Shown here piece after piece: positions 36,514 through 49,005 of a stretch of DNA of 64,000 nt. The notes under the pieces are model-generated. The model saw only the letters and a program-made list of their open reading frames with translations. It was not told the DNA's origin and did not search any database. The DNA comes from Taiwanofungus camphoratus (lineage: Eukaryota; Basidiomycota; Agaricomycetes; Polyporales; Taiwanofungaceae). A program made the translations under genes and the position numbers. Position 1 is the first letter of the stretch. Each line of letters opens with the position of its first letter. Location: the NCBI GenBank assembly GCA_003999685.1, contig CP021226.1, forward strand, positions 2,046,001 to 2,110,000. Reading direction: 5' to 3'.

Positions 36514-38186
36514 ATGAGATTCCTGCACAGGGCACCTACCGCCGTACTGCGCCCAGCCATGTCTGTACATACAAAAATACGCCAGGTAAGTAACGGGGCA
36601 TCCACCACCGCAACCCAGTCGTCCGCGATGCAGCTCACTCATATGGCCTCTACCGACAACAGCCGCCCGCCCGTCGACGCGGTCATCCAGTCCATCACGG
36701 ACTATGTCTTCGACTACGAGGTCGCCTCCGAAAAAGCCTGGCTGCGTGCACGCGTCGCACTGCTCGATTCCCTCGGCTGCGCCATCGAGGGCGTCCCCGC
36801 CTGCAAATCTTTTATCGGCCCACACATCAAGGGCACCGTCGTCCCCAACGGCTTCCCCCTCCCGGGCACGCCCTATGTCCTCGACCCCCTCAAGGCTGCT
36901 TTCGACCTGGGTGCCCTCATCCGCTACCTCGACCACAGCGATGCGTTCCCCGGCGCGGAGTGGGGCCACCCGTCCGATAACATTGGAGCTATCCTTCCTG
37001 TGGCCGACTGGCTCAGCCGGTTGGGCAATGACAACATCACGATGAAGGCCGTCCTGGAAGCTATCATCAAGGCGTATGAGATCCAGGGCTGTTTTCAAGT
37101 ACGCGCAGACAAGCATTGCTTTTCTCTCGATTTATAATTATTTATTTCTCTGCAGATGAAAAACGCGTTCAACAAAGTCGGCCTCGACCATGTCGTCCTG
37201 GTCAAAGTGGCTTCCACCGCCGTTATCTCAAAACTGGTGGGTCTGTCAAAACCTCAGACCAACGACGCGATTAGCCAGGCATTTGCTGATGGCCAGGCGC
37301 TGCGGATTTACCGACAATCACCCAACACGAGGTGTGTACGGGTTTTCGTGTCGTTAAAAATTCATCTGATGGGCTCCGATAAAGTCCCCGCAAAGGCTGG
37401 GCCGCAGGCGACGCGTGCATGCGAGCCGTCCATCTCGTCTTTATGACGCGGTCAGGCCAGCCTGGCTTCCCCACCGTGCTCACCGCGCCCAAATGGGGGT
37501 TCTACGACACCTGCTTCGGGGGGAAGCCGTTCGTGCTGCCGGTGCCGTTCAGGAACATGGTCGTCGAGAACTACTTCACCAAGCTCGTCGCGGCGGAGGG
37601 GCACGGCATCGCGGGCGTCGAGGCCGCGCTCGCGCTCTCGCAGACGCTGCGCGGGCGGCTCGATGCCGTGCGCAGCATCCGCATCCGCACGCAGGAGGCG
37701 GCGATGACGATCATCGACAAGACGGGCCCGCTGCACAACGCGGCGGACCGCGACCACTGCATGCGCTACATGGTCGCGGTGACGCTGCTCAAGGGCGCCT
37801 GGCCGCGCGCGCAGGACTACGAGGACGCGTCGCCGTGGGCGGGCGACCCGCGCGTGGACGCGCTGCGCGCGAAGATGACGATGGAGGAGGACCCGCAGAT
37901 GACGCGGGACTACCACAGCCCGAAGGCGCGCAAGGGCGCGACGGCGCTGCTTGTCACGATGGAGGACGGGACGGTGCTCGACGAGGTGCTGGTCGAGCGC
38001 CCGCTGGGGCACCCGTGGCGGGCGGAGACGCTGGACAAGACGAAGGACAAGTTCGTCGAGCTGACAGGCCACATGTTCCGAGATCCGGCTGGGTTCTGGG
38101 ACGAGACGATGAAGCCGGAGATGGCGGATGTCAAGGTCAGAGACTGGATGGACCAGTTTACGGCGCGACAGGTGTTGAATTTGTAG
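36514..38186 (+). CDS. 2-methylcitrate dehydratase, MmgE/PrpD family
   Basis: The ATG at 36514 gives [20 protein letters not shown], an Arg-rich, acid-free start that fits a mitochondrial presequence. A small intron at about 36586-36633 may remove part of the linker before [20 protein letters not shown]. The PrpD fold follows: [55 protein letters not shown], a second exon [20 protein letters not shown], and a long exon from [18 protein letters not shown] through [19 protein letters not shown] and [13 protein letters not shown] to the TAG at 38186. Length (about 510 residues) is normal. The enzyme converts 2-methylcitrate to 2-methyl-cis-aconitate in propionate catabolism. Related enzymes act on alkylcitrates in fungal secondary pathways, and a citrate-synthase-like gene lies 9 kb away. 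Confidence 0.9.
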
Positions 38187-39405
38187 GTGGACGTCAAGCG
38201 AGCTATATGATACCTCAGTTCGGATTCCTTACTTTCCAATTTCCTTCAATAGGGCACGTTTATGAATCAGCAATGTATAAGTACGCAATAGAAGGGTCTC
38301 AGTCTCGCAAATAGCATTTTAATAATTGGCGCTGGACTTTGTATCGAAGCTTCAAAGGTATGCTTTGTAGTACAGAAAACCGGCGTTCCAGCAGGGGACC
38401 TACCTACCTACTTCACGTTCACAATATCGAATACTGAGGTATGAATCATGAGAGGTCAAGCGCCCGAGTCCGGTCCTACTTGAACGCGACCAGCGCATGT
38501 TTATATCTCGCTCAACTTCAAAATCAGTGTCCATCGTGGCCCAGGCTCAATCATGGCGACTGATCGCATAAGTACTTATCTGAGCATAGTCGCTCGCGCT
38601 AGCTGCGAAGTCCCGGCTGCAAGTCATGGAAGCCTTTGACCGATGATATATTCAATTTGAATTTCATACCGTCGGCAATCCATCTGGCTCGAATGGTTCC
38701 GCCGTTCCCGTGAACATTGCCAGAATCCGCTCAGGTTACAGGTTCCGGATTTCCAGTCCAGGATCTGTGTCAGGGTGTCGAAGCATAGTAGCCATAGAAA
38801 TGCCCAGCTGATCGCCAACGAGTTGAGCTTTCGGCCTTTCTCAAGAATCACAATGATCCCGCGCGTCTCGAGAGGTACCAAATTGCTCTGATGTGTCCTG
38901 TGTGGAATGTTTCACTAACGGTCGTTTCGTCGTAGAACACAAGAGCGGACCTTGGTCTTTGCCGAGTGCCACATTAAATTCCCCCCTTGACTCTGCATGC
39001 AACTCGAAGACGAAGAATGCAGCTACTTGGCTTGCCGATATCACTGGCAGACGTCATCAGCTTCCGAGCCCCCAACGCTCGAGCCAGTCCTTGCGAGCTT
39101 GTTTGATGTTTTGTTGATGCCTCAGCCCAATGACCATAAACAATGCCGTTATCACCTCTTGACTGTGGCGCGGAACATTTGAATGGCTCTCAACCTCATC
39201 TAAGCGGTATGGAAGGCCGCTCGGCTAGCTTCGCGGGAGTAGACTCTGCACCGACAGGAACCTTCTGTCTGCTCAGTCAGTTTCGGAACTTTACTGCTAT
39301 AGCTGGTCTCGCTCTCAGTCAATTCGACCTCTCGATTTGTTATAGATGGACCATGTCTCAGCGCCATAATGTGTGTTTGTCCCCCACCCACGTTTCTAGC
39401 TCTTC
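38187..39405. other. Intergenic, no gene recognised
   Basis: The sequence between the PrpD gene and the membrane protein gene has only short frames. Two imperfect CCTACCTACC repeats lie at about 38399-38410. The promoter of the following gene must lie in the right part. Confidence 0.4.
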
Positions 39406-40775
39406 ATGGGCCAGTTATCCCTGTCCCAAGCTCGTCTCTTCGGCGCGGTCTACGAGGCGATCCTCTATGGTAATCTTGTAACTGTTTCCGACGTGATACG
39501 TGTTCTAAACCTGTTCGTCGCACAGGAATCAACTTCATCCTTATGCTGAGCATGCTTTGCCTGTTCTCGCAACAGAAGAACGCGACTACGGTGCAACGGA
39601 TTCGTACAGGCCTCTCGTGTGTTATTTTCGCGTTGTGCACTGTTCACCTAGTATGTCGTACACAACATAATGTATGAGTAGCATCACCCTCAAGCTCCGT
39701 GTGCAGGCGGCAGTCCTACAAGGCATACAACTTGCCTTTTTCAAATGGACGTCGTCCGATGCGTTCTTCAATGACCGTTCACAGCCTATGAGTTTAGTAC
39801 AGGCCGCCGTATATGGCGTTGCGACTATCCTGGCAGACGGCTTGCTGGTAAGCAACCAGTTGACATGCTGAAGGACCACTTGAATGGACATACATGGCAC
39901 CCAAGATCCACCGTCTCTACATCATCTATGGCTACGACTGGACAGTCACCATACTGCCCAGCGCATCCCTCATAGCTACAGCAGGTTCGGTCTTGTCATT
40001 CTTTTGCTGCTGAACACTCACTGTACCAACGATCTTGCCTTGCAGTAACATGGTTTCTTCTCCTCCATGCCTACCGCGTCTCGCAGCCCAACACCGGCCT
40101 GTACGCCTCAGCGATCGCGCGCCTCGCGCCAACGACCTTCATCCTCACCTTCGTCACGAATGTCATCATTACCGTCATGGCCTCCGCGCGCATCCTGCGC
40201 ACGATGCGCTCTGTGCGACGCCTCCGCTCTAGCTCGAGCTCGGACGCGTGCAGCTTCAACGGGCGCTTCCTCGCATACACCGTCGAGTCCGGCATCCTGT
40301 ACCCACTGTCGCTCCTCGTGACGGGCATCCTGTACTTCCTCAAGAACAACGGGCTCGAGGTCATCTCAGGCTCGAACATGCAGCGTGCGTCTGCGCCGCG
40401 TCTCACCTCCCCCGTCGCTCAGACACACTGACACTGGCTATGTATGTAGTACTGTGCATGGTGCCGATGCTGCTCTCCCTGCAGATGCGACTCAACCTCA
40501 GCATATACGACACCGTGAGGAGTCTGCGCAGCTCCGCCGCGGTGACCGCCACGGTCGATTCTGCGCTGCACTTCCGTCGCATCTCGCACATGAGCGGGCT
40601 GTCGGCAATCGACGTCGATGCGCGGCCGCCCGAGGGGGATGTCGAGCTTGGTCTAACGCCGGCTTCAGACTCCCCGAGGAGCAAAAAACTACTGTTCCCG
40701 GAGTGGAAGCGCGGTACTCTGACGAGAGACGATTCCATGATTGCCCTCCCTGGTTCGTCGAAGATGGCTGGGTGA
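39406..40775 (+). CDS. Multi-pass (probably 7-TM) integral membrane protein
   Basis: The ATG at 39406 gives MGQLSLSQARLFGAVYEAIL, then after an intron GINFILMLSMLCLFSQQ. Further hydrophobic helices are LSCVIFALCTVHLAAVLQGI, VQAAVYGVATILADGLLIHR, TVTILPSASLIATAVTWFLL, TTFILTFVTNVIITVMASA, and GRFLAYTVESGILYPLSLL with VTGILYFLKN, plus a last one after LLCMVPMLLSLQMRLNLSI. The C-terminal tail (about 75 residues) is Ser/Arg-rich and cytoplasmic-looking, ending with the TGA at 40773. This pattern is common among orphan seven-helix proteins expanded in Agaricomycetes; no ligand or function is known to me. It is not a canonical pheromone receptor by sequence as far as I can tell. Confidence 0.78.
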
Positions 40776-41045
40776 TCAGGAACTGCAACAATGTCAACAC
40801 GAGGTTATTTTTATCCAATGAATTATTTTGAATTCTGAAACCTGTATGCATCCTCACATGTATTTCTCCATGCAAATACCAAGCCATATTCAATTCTGTT
40901 TGTACTTCACTCTATCGCATTTGCATTTGATATGTCTATGTATACGTTGGTATTTTGGGGGTCAAACAACCACTTATGATACAGAGTCCTGCAGCTTTAG
41001 TCGTAGGACAACCAAGGATAGACAACATGTCTGCGACTGTCGGTC

Positions 41046-43681
41046 TTAAGCTTCGCTTAGCGCCTCTCCGAATCTCACCCACAATCCGCCCTATGAACAG
41101 CAAATGAGCACCAACGCAAAGTTCACACCTATACTGGGGAAAAGGACTGGATGCTGACTCACCTGCACGTACATAGTAAGCTCGTGCTTCGGCCTGATCT
41201 TTTCCACTGCCTTCCGTCCTGATCCACTGACCCATGAGGCCGGAGGGAGCGAGTATGCAGGTTGAGCATCAGGCGCGAGCTCGATACGGTCAAATGACTG
41301 CAGCAGGCGGACGACGAAGAACGACATCTCGTTGTACGCAAACTGTAGATTGTACAGAATCAAGCATCAACTTGTCGAGTCCACGGTTGTCAGTGTCAAA
41401 CGCACCTGTTGTCCCAGACAAATGCGCGGGCCTGGCATGTGCTATTAATGGGCGTTATGAGTATAATGGGAGATCGTGGACTGACCAGCGTTGAAGGGAA
41501 TGAAGATAAACGGATTCGGCACCAGATACTTGTTCAGCCGCTCGTCCAAGAAGCGATCGGGGTCGAACTGTTACATCAACATCTGTCAAAGATAAGCAAC
41601 CTGCGCCGGTGATCATACGTACCACATCGGCGTCCGGGCCCCAGAGTTCTTTGTTCCGCTGCATGTGCAATACCTGGTAAGAGACACTAGGTACCCGTAA
41701 GCCAGGCATTCGGTGTAGAGCAAAAGAAGCTGGCACACTTGCTGTGCGCAGGGATATAGAAGGGCTTGCCTCCAGGGACAGGTGAGGGCAGAGTCGTGGC
41801 TTTGACGGGGGACCTGCGTTGCACGACATACAATGCGTCATTCATCAAAGATCTTCAGCGCCTGCAGATGACTTGCCTAATGTTCGAAGGTACAGCAGGG
41901 AACAGTCGCAAGGTTTCTTTGAGAACTTATCAGGGCTGACCCGTAGCAGAAACCAGGTGAAAGTCGTGGTTACCATTGATGACTGCGCGCAGATACTTCA
42001 TCTCCCGTAGATCGTCCAAGTCAGGGTAACGCGTCGATCCGACTCGATCCAGGATCTCCTCTCGGAGACGCTTCAAGACGTGTGGATGTAGAGCCAGGAA
42101 GTACGTCAGGAAGGAAGTCGTTGCGGCAGTCTGTGTTGTATCACAAAGGTGCAACGTCAGTGACACAATCTATTGTATGGGTTGGTGCAGATTCACTGTA
42201 TCACGCCCAGCGATGAGAATGTTGATGGTCTCGTCAGCAATAAGTTTCACGTCTGCCGTATGTAGTTGCGATATTAGATGGTATCCCGGATCGCATAACA
42301 GGACTGACCATCTGTCATCTCGATTAACTGATCTAGGAGTGTCTGGCGCTCGGACGTTCCATTCTCCTCAACGTGCTTAGACCCTGCTTTCAAACCTTGT
42401 TTTCTGTTCAAAGCTTCTTGGATGATCGGCTCGACAAATTGGTTAAGTATCTTCATATCCTTACTGTTCGCCGTCGAGATATGAAGTCCAAACCCATGCA
42501 ACGGCAGATGAAAACAGACCTAGTCTTGTCGCTGAAGATCTCGAACAACGGCCACAGAGGCGCTAAGCGGGCCCGCTGTCCAAGACGATACTGCACCCCC
42601 GCGAGTGCCTTGCCAAACGTGTCACCGACATCAGCCACCTGCGCCGTCGCCCCGCTTGCGCCCGGCAAGATCGCGCGCAGCGAGTGCACGCACGAGCCAA
42701 ACAGAAACTCCGTCGCCGAGTCGAGCGCAAAGCGGAACATCACGTCCTGGAAGTCGATCGGGGACCCGCTGCGCGTGCGGGCACGCATGGCGGAGAGCGC
42801 CACGTCGGCGTGCCGTGCGAAGAGTGCGAAGTCGCTGATACGGTCGCGGGAGAAGAAGGGGCGGCTCATCGAGCGGTGGAACCTGGTGCGGGAAGCATGA
42901 TGTTTAGATCGACACAAGCAGAAAGGGAAAAAGAAGAGGAGCGAATGGGATAAGACTGAAGAGAGACGCACTTCCACATCTCTCCGTCTGAGTTGAAGAC
43001 ACCGGAGCCGAGGACAGATCCCATCTGGCGCCTGAATCTGTCACCTGTCAACGTAGGTATTGCATTTTAGGATGAGTCTATGCAATGGACTACGTTATAT
43101 ATATATACCTTTCTCCCAACCGTTGAAGTCGGTCGATAAGATGATCTTGAAGTGGGTCGGATCGCATGTTACGAACTGGAAACCGTGAGCCCACTACGTG
43201 GAAGGGTGTGGCGACGTGACACACCTTGTTCTCGCCCATACTTTTTACGTTGAAGATCTTGCCATATTGGCGTGTGAGGCCGTCGAGAGGTTCATCTGTT
43301 GAATGCAGCCACAAATTCCCTCTGAACACTGTTGGTGACGGTTGTGCAGTAGAACCACTTACATGGATAGCCGTCCTTGCCTTGCTTCAGTCTCTTCAAT
43401 ATCAAATCCAAACTTCCAGGGTATTTGCCCTTGACTTTAGGAACGCGCACCGCTCCGAGTGTGCGTATTCCGAGCTCTTCCTGGACATAGCTATACAAAG
43501 CACGGATCCAGTAAAAGATGGGCAGAGACGCGACACAGCTCAGAGCAAGAGTCCAGGACGAAATTCGGGCGCCTGAAAGTTGCCTGAGTGCCTGCAGTGC
43601 AAGATATGCGATGACAGGGGGAGACAGTAGCTTTGGGACGACCGTCAGAAGATAGACGGCACCCGGAGTCAGAACGGCCAT
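41046..43681 (-). CDS. Cytochrome P450, CYP63-like
   Basis: The ATG at 43681 gives [19 protein letters not shown], with two hydrophobic N-terminal segments (the second near [20 protein letters not shown]) that anchor it in the ER. Key motifs are present across many exons: [20 protein letters not shown] (helix C region), [30 protein letters not shown] (helix I), the ExxR motif in [30 protein letters not shown] (heme Cys in FNAGPRICLG), and the end [14 protein letters not shown]. The GGLWVR end and the [18 protein letters not shown] wording recall CYP63 enzymes of white-rot fungi, which oxidise alkanes, fatty acids and xenobiotics. One intron at about 41820-41880 has a GC donor (GCAAGT). All catalytic motifs look intact, so the gene is probably functional. 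Confidence 0.88.
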
Positions 43682-44352
43682 TTCTCGATGTTGTGTTTGC
43701 ACTCGTCAAAACTGCGGGCCTGCACTGTTGAATGTTGTTGAAGTGAAGGGGAAAAGACGACTTGCTTTCTTCACTGTCTTTTGTATCCATCAGCGGCCAT
43801 GGTTGCTTAGTGTCTGCCGCTGACTCGCATTGGTTCCTTCGCCGAGGGCGACGGCGATATCACGGAGGTCAATACGAACTGTCGAGAGCTGCTGTGGATA
43901 TGGGTACAGTGTTGCTCGTTCCCAAAGCTGCGTGCAAGTTCATCATTGCGCAGGGGCCCAGAATCGGGAGGACCCATGGCTGCTTACAGCAAAACCTTTT
44001 TAGGAGTTGTTCGCGTCAAAATGGTCATGGAGAGAAGAGAGAAAAACATATGCACTTGACGATCTCCGATTTTTGCTCAAGACATGTGAATTGGCCCGGG
44101 TTCACAAAGCGACGCTGTGATAATCGTATTGAGGGAGTGAACTCCCGATGCAGTTCGCATCTTTAGTCAAATTTGATGGGTATGGAAATTTCCTTAAAAA
44201 GGCAAACATACAGAGCACTGTTCTCGGTTCAAGCCCGCGTGCCTCAGGCGTTCCCTGTCTCGTATTTATATTGTCGTTCCCCGTCATGCGGTCAATTCTC
44301 TGCCCTGCGCTCTCGCCCTTTCTCACCTTTTCCTCGCCACCCTTTCGCTAAA
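43682..44352. other. Divergent promoter region of P450 and dienelactone hydrolase genes
   Basis: The P450 reads left from 43681 and the hydrolase reads right from 44353, so both promoters lie here. No frame inside is convincing. The last 80 bases before 44353 are T/C-rich (CTCGCCCTTTCTCACC). Confidence 0.45.
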
Positions 44353-45211
44353 ATGGCTTGCGCTGACTGTATCACGGGCAACATTCACTCCGGAACACCA
44401 GTTGGGGAGGAAATCACGCTCGCAGGCCTGCCCACTTACGCAACAGGCGACGGGTCCTCAAAGCGGATCGTGATTTTCGGCGTGGACATCTTTGGGTGGA
44501 AGTTCGTCAACACGAGGCTACTTGCAGACGAATACGCGTCGCGAGGTTTCTATGTTCTTGTCCCCGATCTCTTTGGCGGTAGGCGGTTCCTTCGATCTCT
44601 CCATTCCAAAGACCTCTCACTGGTCTGTGGCGCGTCCACTTTCAGGCTATGAGCTTCCCCAGTGGACACTCTCCGCCGGCGACCCAGTGAACGAGACGCC
44701 GACGTTCTTCCAGCGCGCGATCGCGCGGCCGCTCTCGCTCTTCGTCCTCGCACCCTTCCTCCTGCGCAACAGCAAGGCCGCACAGTCGTCCAAGATCAAC
44801 GGGCAGCTCACAGAGCTTCGGAATTCCCACCCGGATGCGAAGATCGGGTTCGTTGGGTTTTGCTGGGGCGGTCGCTACGCGATCACGATGAGCGGTGCGT
44901 TCGACGCAACCGTCGCGTGCCACCCGTCGCTCGTTAAGCCGGCAGAGCTCAATGACATCGTGCATCCCATCAGCTTTGCGCTCGCGGAGACGGACCACCA
45001 GTTTGACGCGAAGCGGGGCGAGGAGGCGGAGAAACTGCTAAAAGAAAAGGGGACCACAGACTTCGAGGTCGTAGTGTACAAGGGCGTCAACCACGGCTGG
45101 ACCATTCGGTGTAATCTGGCCGACAAGGAGAAGAAGGAGGCGAGGGACAAGGCGAGGGAGCAGGCAATTGCGTGGTTCGAGAAGTACCTTACAGTCAGTA
45201 GTGCAGAGTGA
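44353..45211 (+). CDS. Dienelactone hydrolase family protein
   Basis: Two exons joined at LFGG|YELPQW (intron about 44580-44645). The ATG at 44353 gives MACADCITGNIHSGTPVGEE. The alpha/beta-hydrolase core shows VIFGVDIFGWKFVNTRLLAD, RGFYVLVPDLF, the nucleophile elbow GFCWGGRYA with catalytic Cys, the acid in ALAETDHQFD, and the His in VYKGVNHGW. Length is about 260 residues, normal for the family. The enzyme class opens dienelactones and related cyclic esters; fungal members act in aromatic degradation or in secondary pathways. No signal peptide is seen, so it is probably cytosolic. It is divergently paired with the P450. Confidence 0.93.
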
Positions 45212-46685
45212 TCTTAGGCTTTTCGAGACGGACTCGTTTAAGCGTTGTTAATCTAGTCGATATCATGCTCGCGGTCACGTCTTTAACGTTTGATACAATC
45301 TTATTGGGCTTACAGAGAGATGCAGCGTAAATGCGAGAACGGCTGAGAAGCCGACGCTAAAGGAGATATGTCACAGGCCGGCCATTTATTGAACTGAGAA
45401 TGACAGGATCAAGAGAGCTGGAAGTCAGAAATCCGTGTACTGCAGTAGTGTGGCAGGGATATGGAATGTACCAACATGGATGAGAAGCACCCTAGCGTTG
45501 CGAATGTGAGTGGTTGCAGCAACAGAGATCGATGCACCCAGCCAAATCTGGATGGCAGGTAGAATGTCAGAAAACGGCGCTTGTGGCAAGCGACCACGGT
45601 ATGGGTACAACATTAATCAGAGTAAATAAACGGGGGTAAAGCCTAGAAGAAGACTCGCTGAAACAGTATGAGAGAGGACACTAAAGACATGCTAAAGAGT
45701 AGTGAAGAGCGGAAACGGATGTGCACAGCAGAATAACATTTTCCTGCTTTCTCATCGAACCCGGTCGCCCCGCAGTCCCCTGAGTAGTCATAATCAAGAA
45801 TGATTCATGACATATGCCGATCTTCAAGCCATTAAATTTGACTATCCCACACGCATGCAAAAAATGAACAACTTCAAGAGCTTTGAGCAGGTAATGTTAG
45901 CCCAACACCAATGAAAGCAAAAAATAAGTCTCCCTACTGTGGGCATAGGGTGGACTAGAATGCCGTCAGCGAGGTTGAGATACAGAACACGGTAGTCAGC
46001 ATCTATACAAGTTCCTATAGATCGCTTCACACTCCTCTGCCACTTAACTTTCGTGAACAGGTTTAGCCTCTTGAGATTGCCAAGATGACGCGTAGACAAT
46101 TGTAAGGCGACACAATTCCAGAGAGTGAGCACCCAGCCACCGACATTGTGAGTGCAGAAAAATATTGGCCTGATGGAGGTACGAAAGTTAGGTGTTGTCC
46201 GTCAAACTGGCTGCTCATGGAGGGTGTGCGCATAGTCTGTCCTACTGATATTGAGTTCCGCTTGCTAGATTATTCGAATTTCAGCCCTCCCTTTATATGA
46301 GCGTAAGCGTAAGAGCCGCGATAAAAGTGAACCACCCTAAGAAGCGAAATTGGGGCCGTTCCGAAGGATGAATAAAATGCGAGTGCGAAGATGATGGCAC
46401 GATCCGCTCCACACATTTTGACGCCCAATAAGGAGCGGCGTGACCGTGGGCAACCAGAACCGCCGCGACTGGATTTTGTGCTTCCTCAAGTAGTTGTGAC
46501 AAAAAGCAGGTCATGGGTGGAAACCCCTTTCAAGACACAGTGAGAAAGTACAATAGCAGTCGTTGCAATACCACCGAGAGCCCCGAGCAGCGACAGATCG
46601 TTGACATGTTTCAACCGTCACTATACGCACTCACGTGATCAAAAAGACCACACATATTATTTATTCTAGGACGAACAAAGGTTGT
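45212..46685. other. Intergenic, possible faint gene remnants
   Basis: No gene could be built. On the minus strand at 45842-46132 a frame reads LQLSTRHLGNLKRLNLFTK, which faintly recalls the leucine-rich part of F-box proteins. Stops and lack of splice support argue against a live gene. The remainder is AT-rich with short frames. Confidence 0.35.
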
Positions 46686-46779
46686 GCCCGCCTAGCTCAA
46701 TCGGATAGAGCGTCAGACTCTTACGACTTTGTCCTTGCTGGCAATCTGAAGGCTGCGAGTTCGACCCTCGCGGTGGGCT
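46686..46779 (+). tRNA. tRNA-Lys (anticodon CTT) with 20-nt intron
   Basis: The acceptor stem GCCCGCC/GGTGGGC, D-arm and anticodon stem equal those of the tRNA at 1303. The anticodon loop is C-T-CTT-A-A and the intron lies at 46724-46743. The T-arm is GCGAG-TTCGACC-CTCGC. A TTTTT run follows at about 46788-46792. Confidence 0.95.
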
Positions 46780-47117
46780 AACGGCTGTTTTTATCTCTTG
46801 ACAACACACTATCCTTGGTGTCCGTGACTTCGCTGAAAAATGTTGTTGGAGTTCGTATCTTTTTACTGTTGAGATAGAAAACAGCAGTAACAGTATACCT
46901 GCGATAAACACCGAACATCGCACCATGGATTGTTCCATTTACAGTCGTGCGCCTAGGATATGAGATAAACTGCAGCCGGTAAAGGGAAAGTCGGTCTATT
47001 CTTGGACGGTACATGGCTGAAATGTGGGTTACATGCTATATAGTGAATACAATTAGATAGGGCTCGCCGGGCTCGTGGCGGTAAGTGGCGGAGGTGATGA
47101 GTAAACCAGTCGTCTTC

Positions 47118-48863
47118 CTACAATCTGGCCATAATCTGATCCATAGTAATACTGAGTGGTCGCTCAATAGGGAGTCCGAGTGCTGAAAAGTCCGATCAGC
47201 CGATGAGTGGATGTAATCATGAGAGTCATACAGACCTCTGTCCCAGACGTATTGGGCCATGAAGCCCATTCCGCGGCTGCACCCCATAACAAGTAGGATA
47301 AAGTCGATATCGAGCCCGTGAATGTACATAAGGCAGCCGCTCAGCGAATCGACATTTGGTGCGGTACTCTTCATGCGCGGGACGTGTCTGCGCAGGATAT
47401 CCGGAACGATGGTGCTGGTGCGCCCGATGAGCTTCAGCATCTTGCGCTTCTCGCTCGACGCAGACGGGGGGAGGGACCGGGTGTTGATGAAGCGAGTGAT
47501 GGGCTCCAGCCGTGGGTCTGCGCCCCGCAACAGCGCGTGCCCGTACCCCGGCACCACATGCCCCTTCTCGACCGTGCGGCAGATGTACGCCTCCACTGCC
47601 TCGGACGTCGGGTCTTCACCGACTACGGCAGACATGGCTTGGTTGTATCGTAGCGTCTGCATGATTGCGCCTGCGTGTAGGATGCCGGTCCCTGAAATCA
47701 GGCCCGAGGCCATGGTGAGGTAAGGATCTGTCCATGCGGAACTGCTTAGACCTATCACAGCATATGAACATGGTTAGACTTAGAGCATAGTATGACAAGG
47801 ACAATTGAATCCTTACGCATAGTGTGTGCGGACACATTGGCGCCGTGGTCCATGTGTAGCGCCCAGTACATACGGATCAGCTCCGTGAAATCCTCATCAT
47901 TGGTTCGCCCCATCCTGATAGCGAAGTTGTGTGCTATATCCCCGGTCGGGTTTAGCGGTGTAGTGCGGTCGCGGCCATCCCTGTACTTGTTTGCATAAAT
48001 ACGCGCCGTAATCAGAGGTATACAGACATGGCTATCGAGAGCGTCTTCTATGGCGTAACGCCACAATTGCGATCTGGGAACGCCAGTCACGAGGGCAGCG
48101 GCGAACTTGGAGTGAGGAGACCATACAGAGAGACACATGATGAGCTGCGCAGTAGAGGCGGTGTCGGGGGAGAGACTATCACAAAGCTCCTCGACGTCAG
48201 GTGGTATGTTGTCACCGCGGCGAGCGAGGTCTGCAGCAAAAGCTTCGAGTTCAAGACGAGTTGGTACCGTCCCGGTGTAGAGATACCAAAGCATCGCTTC
48301 CGGACACACTTGACCTGAGCTCCGCCACTTTGGAAGGATCTCGAGCAGGTCATGAAGGGACTTTCCATGATAGGTGATCCCAGCCTTCTCCGTGCCAGAG
48401 ACTTCCCAGAGCATCGCAGGCAGACCCCGCATACCACCCATGACATTCCCGACCGTCATGTTGTGCAGGGTGGCATTCGAGTATTCTGAGGTTAGCTTAG
48501 CTGCAAGTTTGAGGCGAGATGGTATTCTGGCTTCCACTGCATCGAAAATTGTGCGCTACAAAGGTGCCATCAACATCAAGTGACATACGACCTAGAAGAG
48601 AGTACTGACGACTTCAACAGCGGTGTGTGGCTCGAGGGAGTGCATCCTGATGTCGCGGAGAGGTCCTGAACTAACCGAGCTGCACTAACGTCGCCGATGA
48701 GGTCTGCTTTTATGAAGGTTTTGAGCAGCGAGTCCAGGGCAGATAAAGATGGTTGGGGATACAAAACTCCTTCCGCGCTGACGAGACGCGGACGCCCACG
48801 ACAGTTCCTTGCCCCGATTGACTCCTTCCATAGCGGAGCAATCTCTTCCACGCTCTTCCCCAT
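47118..48863 (-). CDS. Divergent citrate-synthase-like protein
   Basis: Minus-strand gene whose body is open from about 48672. It reads PLRDIRMHSLEPHTAVEVRT, IFDAVEARIPSRLKLAAKL, NVMGGMRGLPAMLWEVSG, CPEAMLWYLYTGTVPTRLEL, YWALHMDHGANVSAHTM, GHVVPGYGHALLRGADPR, MKSTAPNVDSLSGCLMYIHG and WDRALGLPIERPLSITMDQI, with the TAG at 47118. The catalytic His of NVSAH, the His of GYGHA and the Asp of NVDS are present. Two motifs depart from mitochondrial citrate synthase: HSDHEGGNVSAH is shortened, and the GPLHGRANQ motif reads GILHAGAI. The start is uncertain: ATG at 48863 or at 49005, each needing an intron ending near 48690. No clear mitochondrial presequence is seen. It could be a second citrate synthase, a 2-methylcitrate synthase or an alkylcitrate synthase. 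Confidence 0.8.
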
Positions 48864-49005
48864 CCATTAAACCGAATGAGACAAAATGCATGCCGAGCAC
48901 TGTTGAATGCCACGAATTCGGTATGGCATTGTTCTGCGACGGGGATCTGGGTGTCTTGCTAGCGCGGCCAGTGTTCGCGTCCGATTCGTTGCGAGTGACA
49001 TCCAT

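Noticed and set aside
37415-38314. 299-codon and 206-codon frames in the PrpD gene
   Set aside because: Shadows of the PrpD coding frame in very GC-rich sequence; Ala/Arg/Gly-rich translations without family features.
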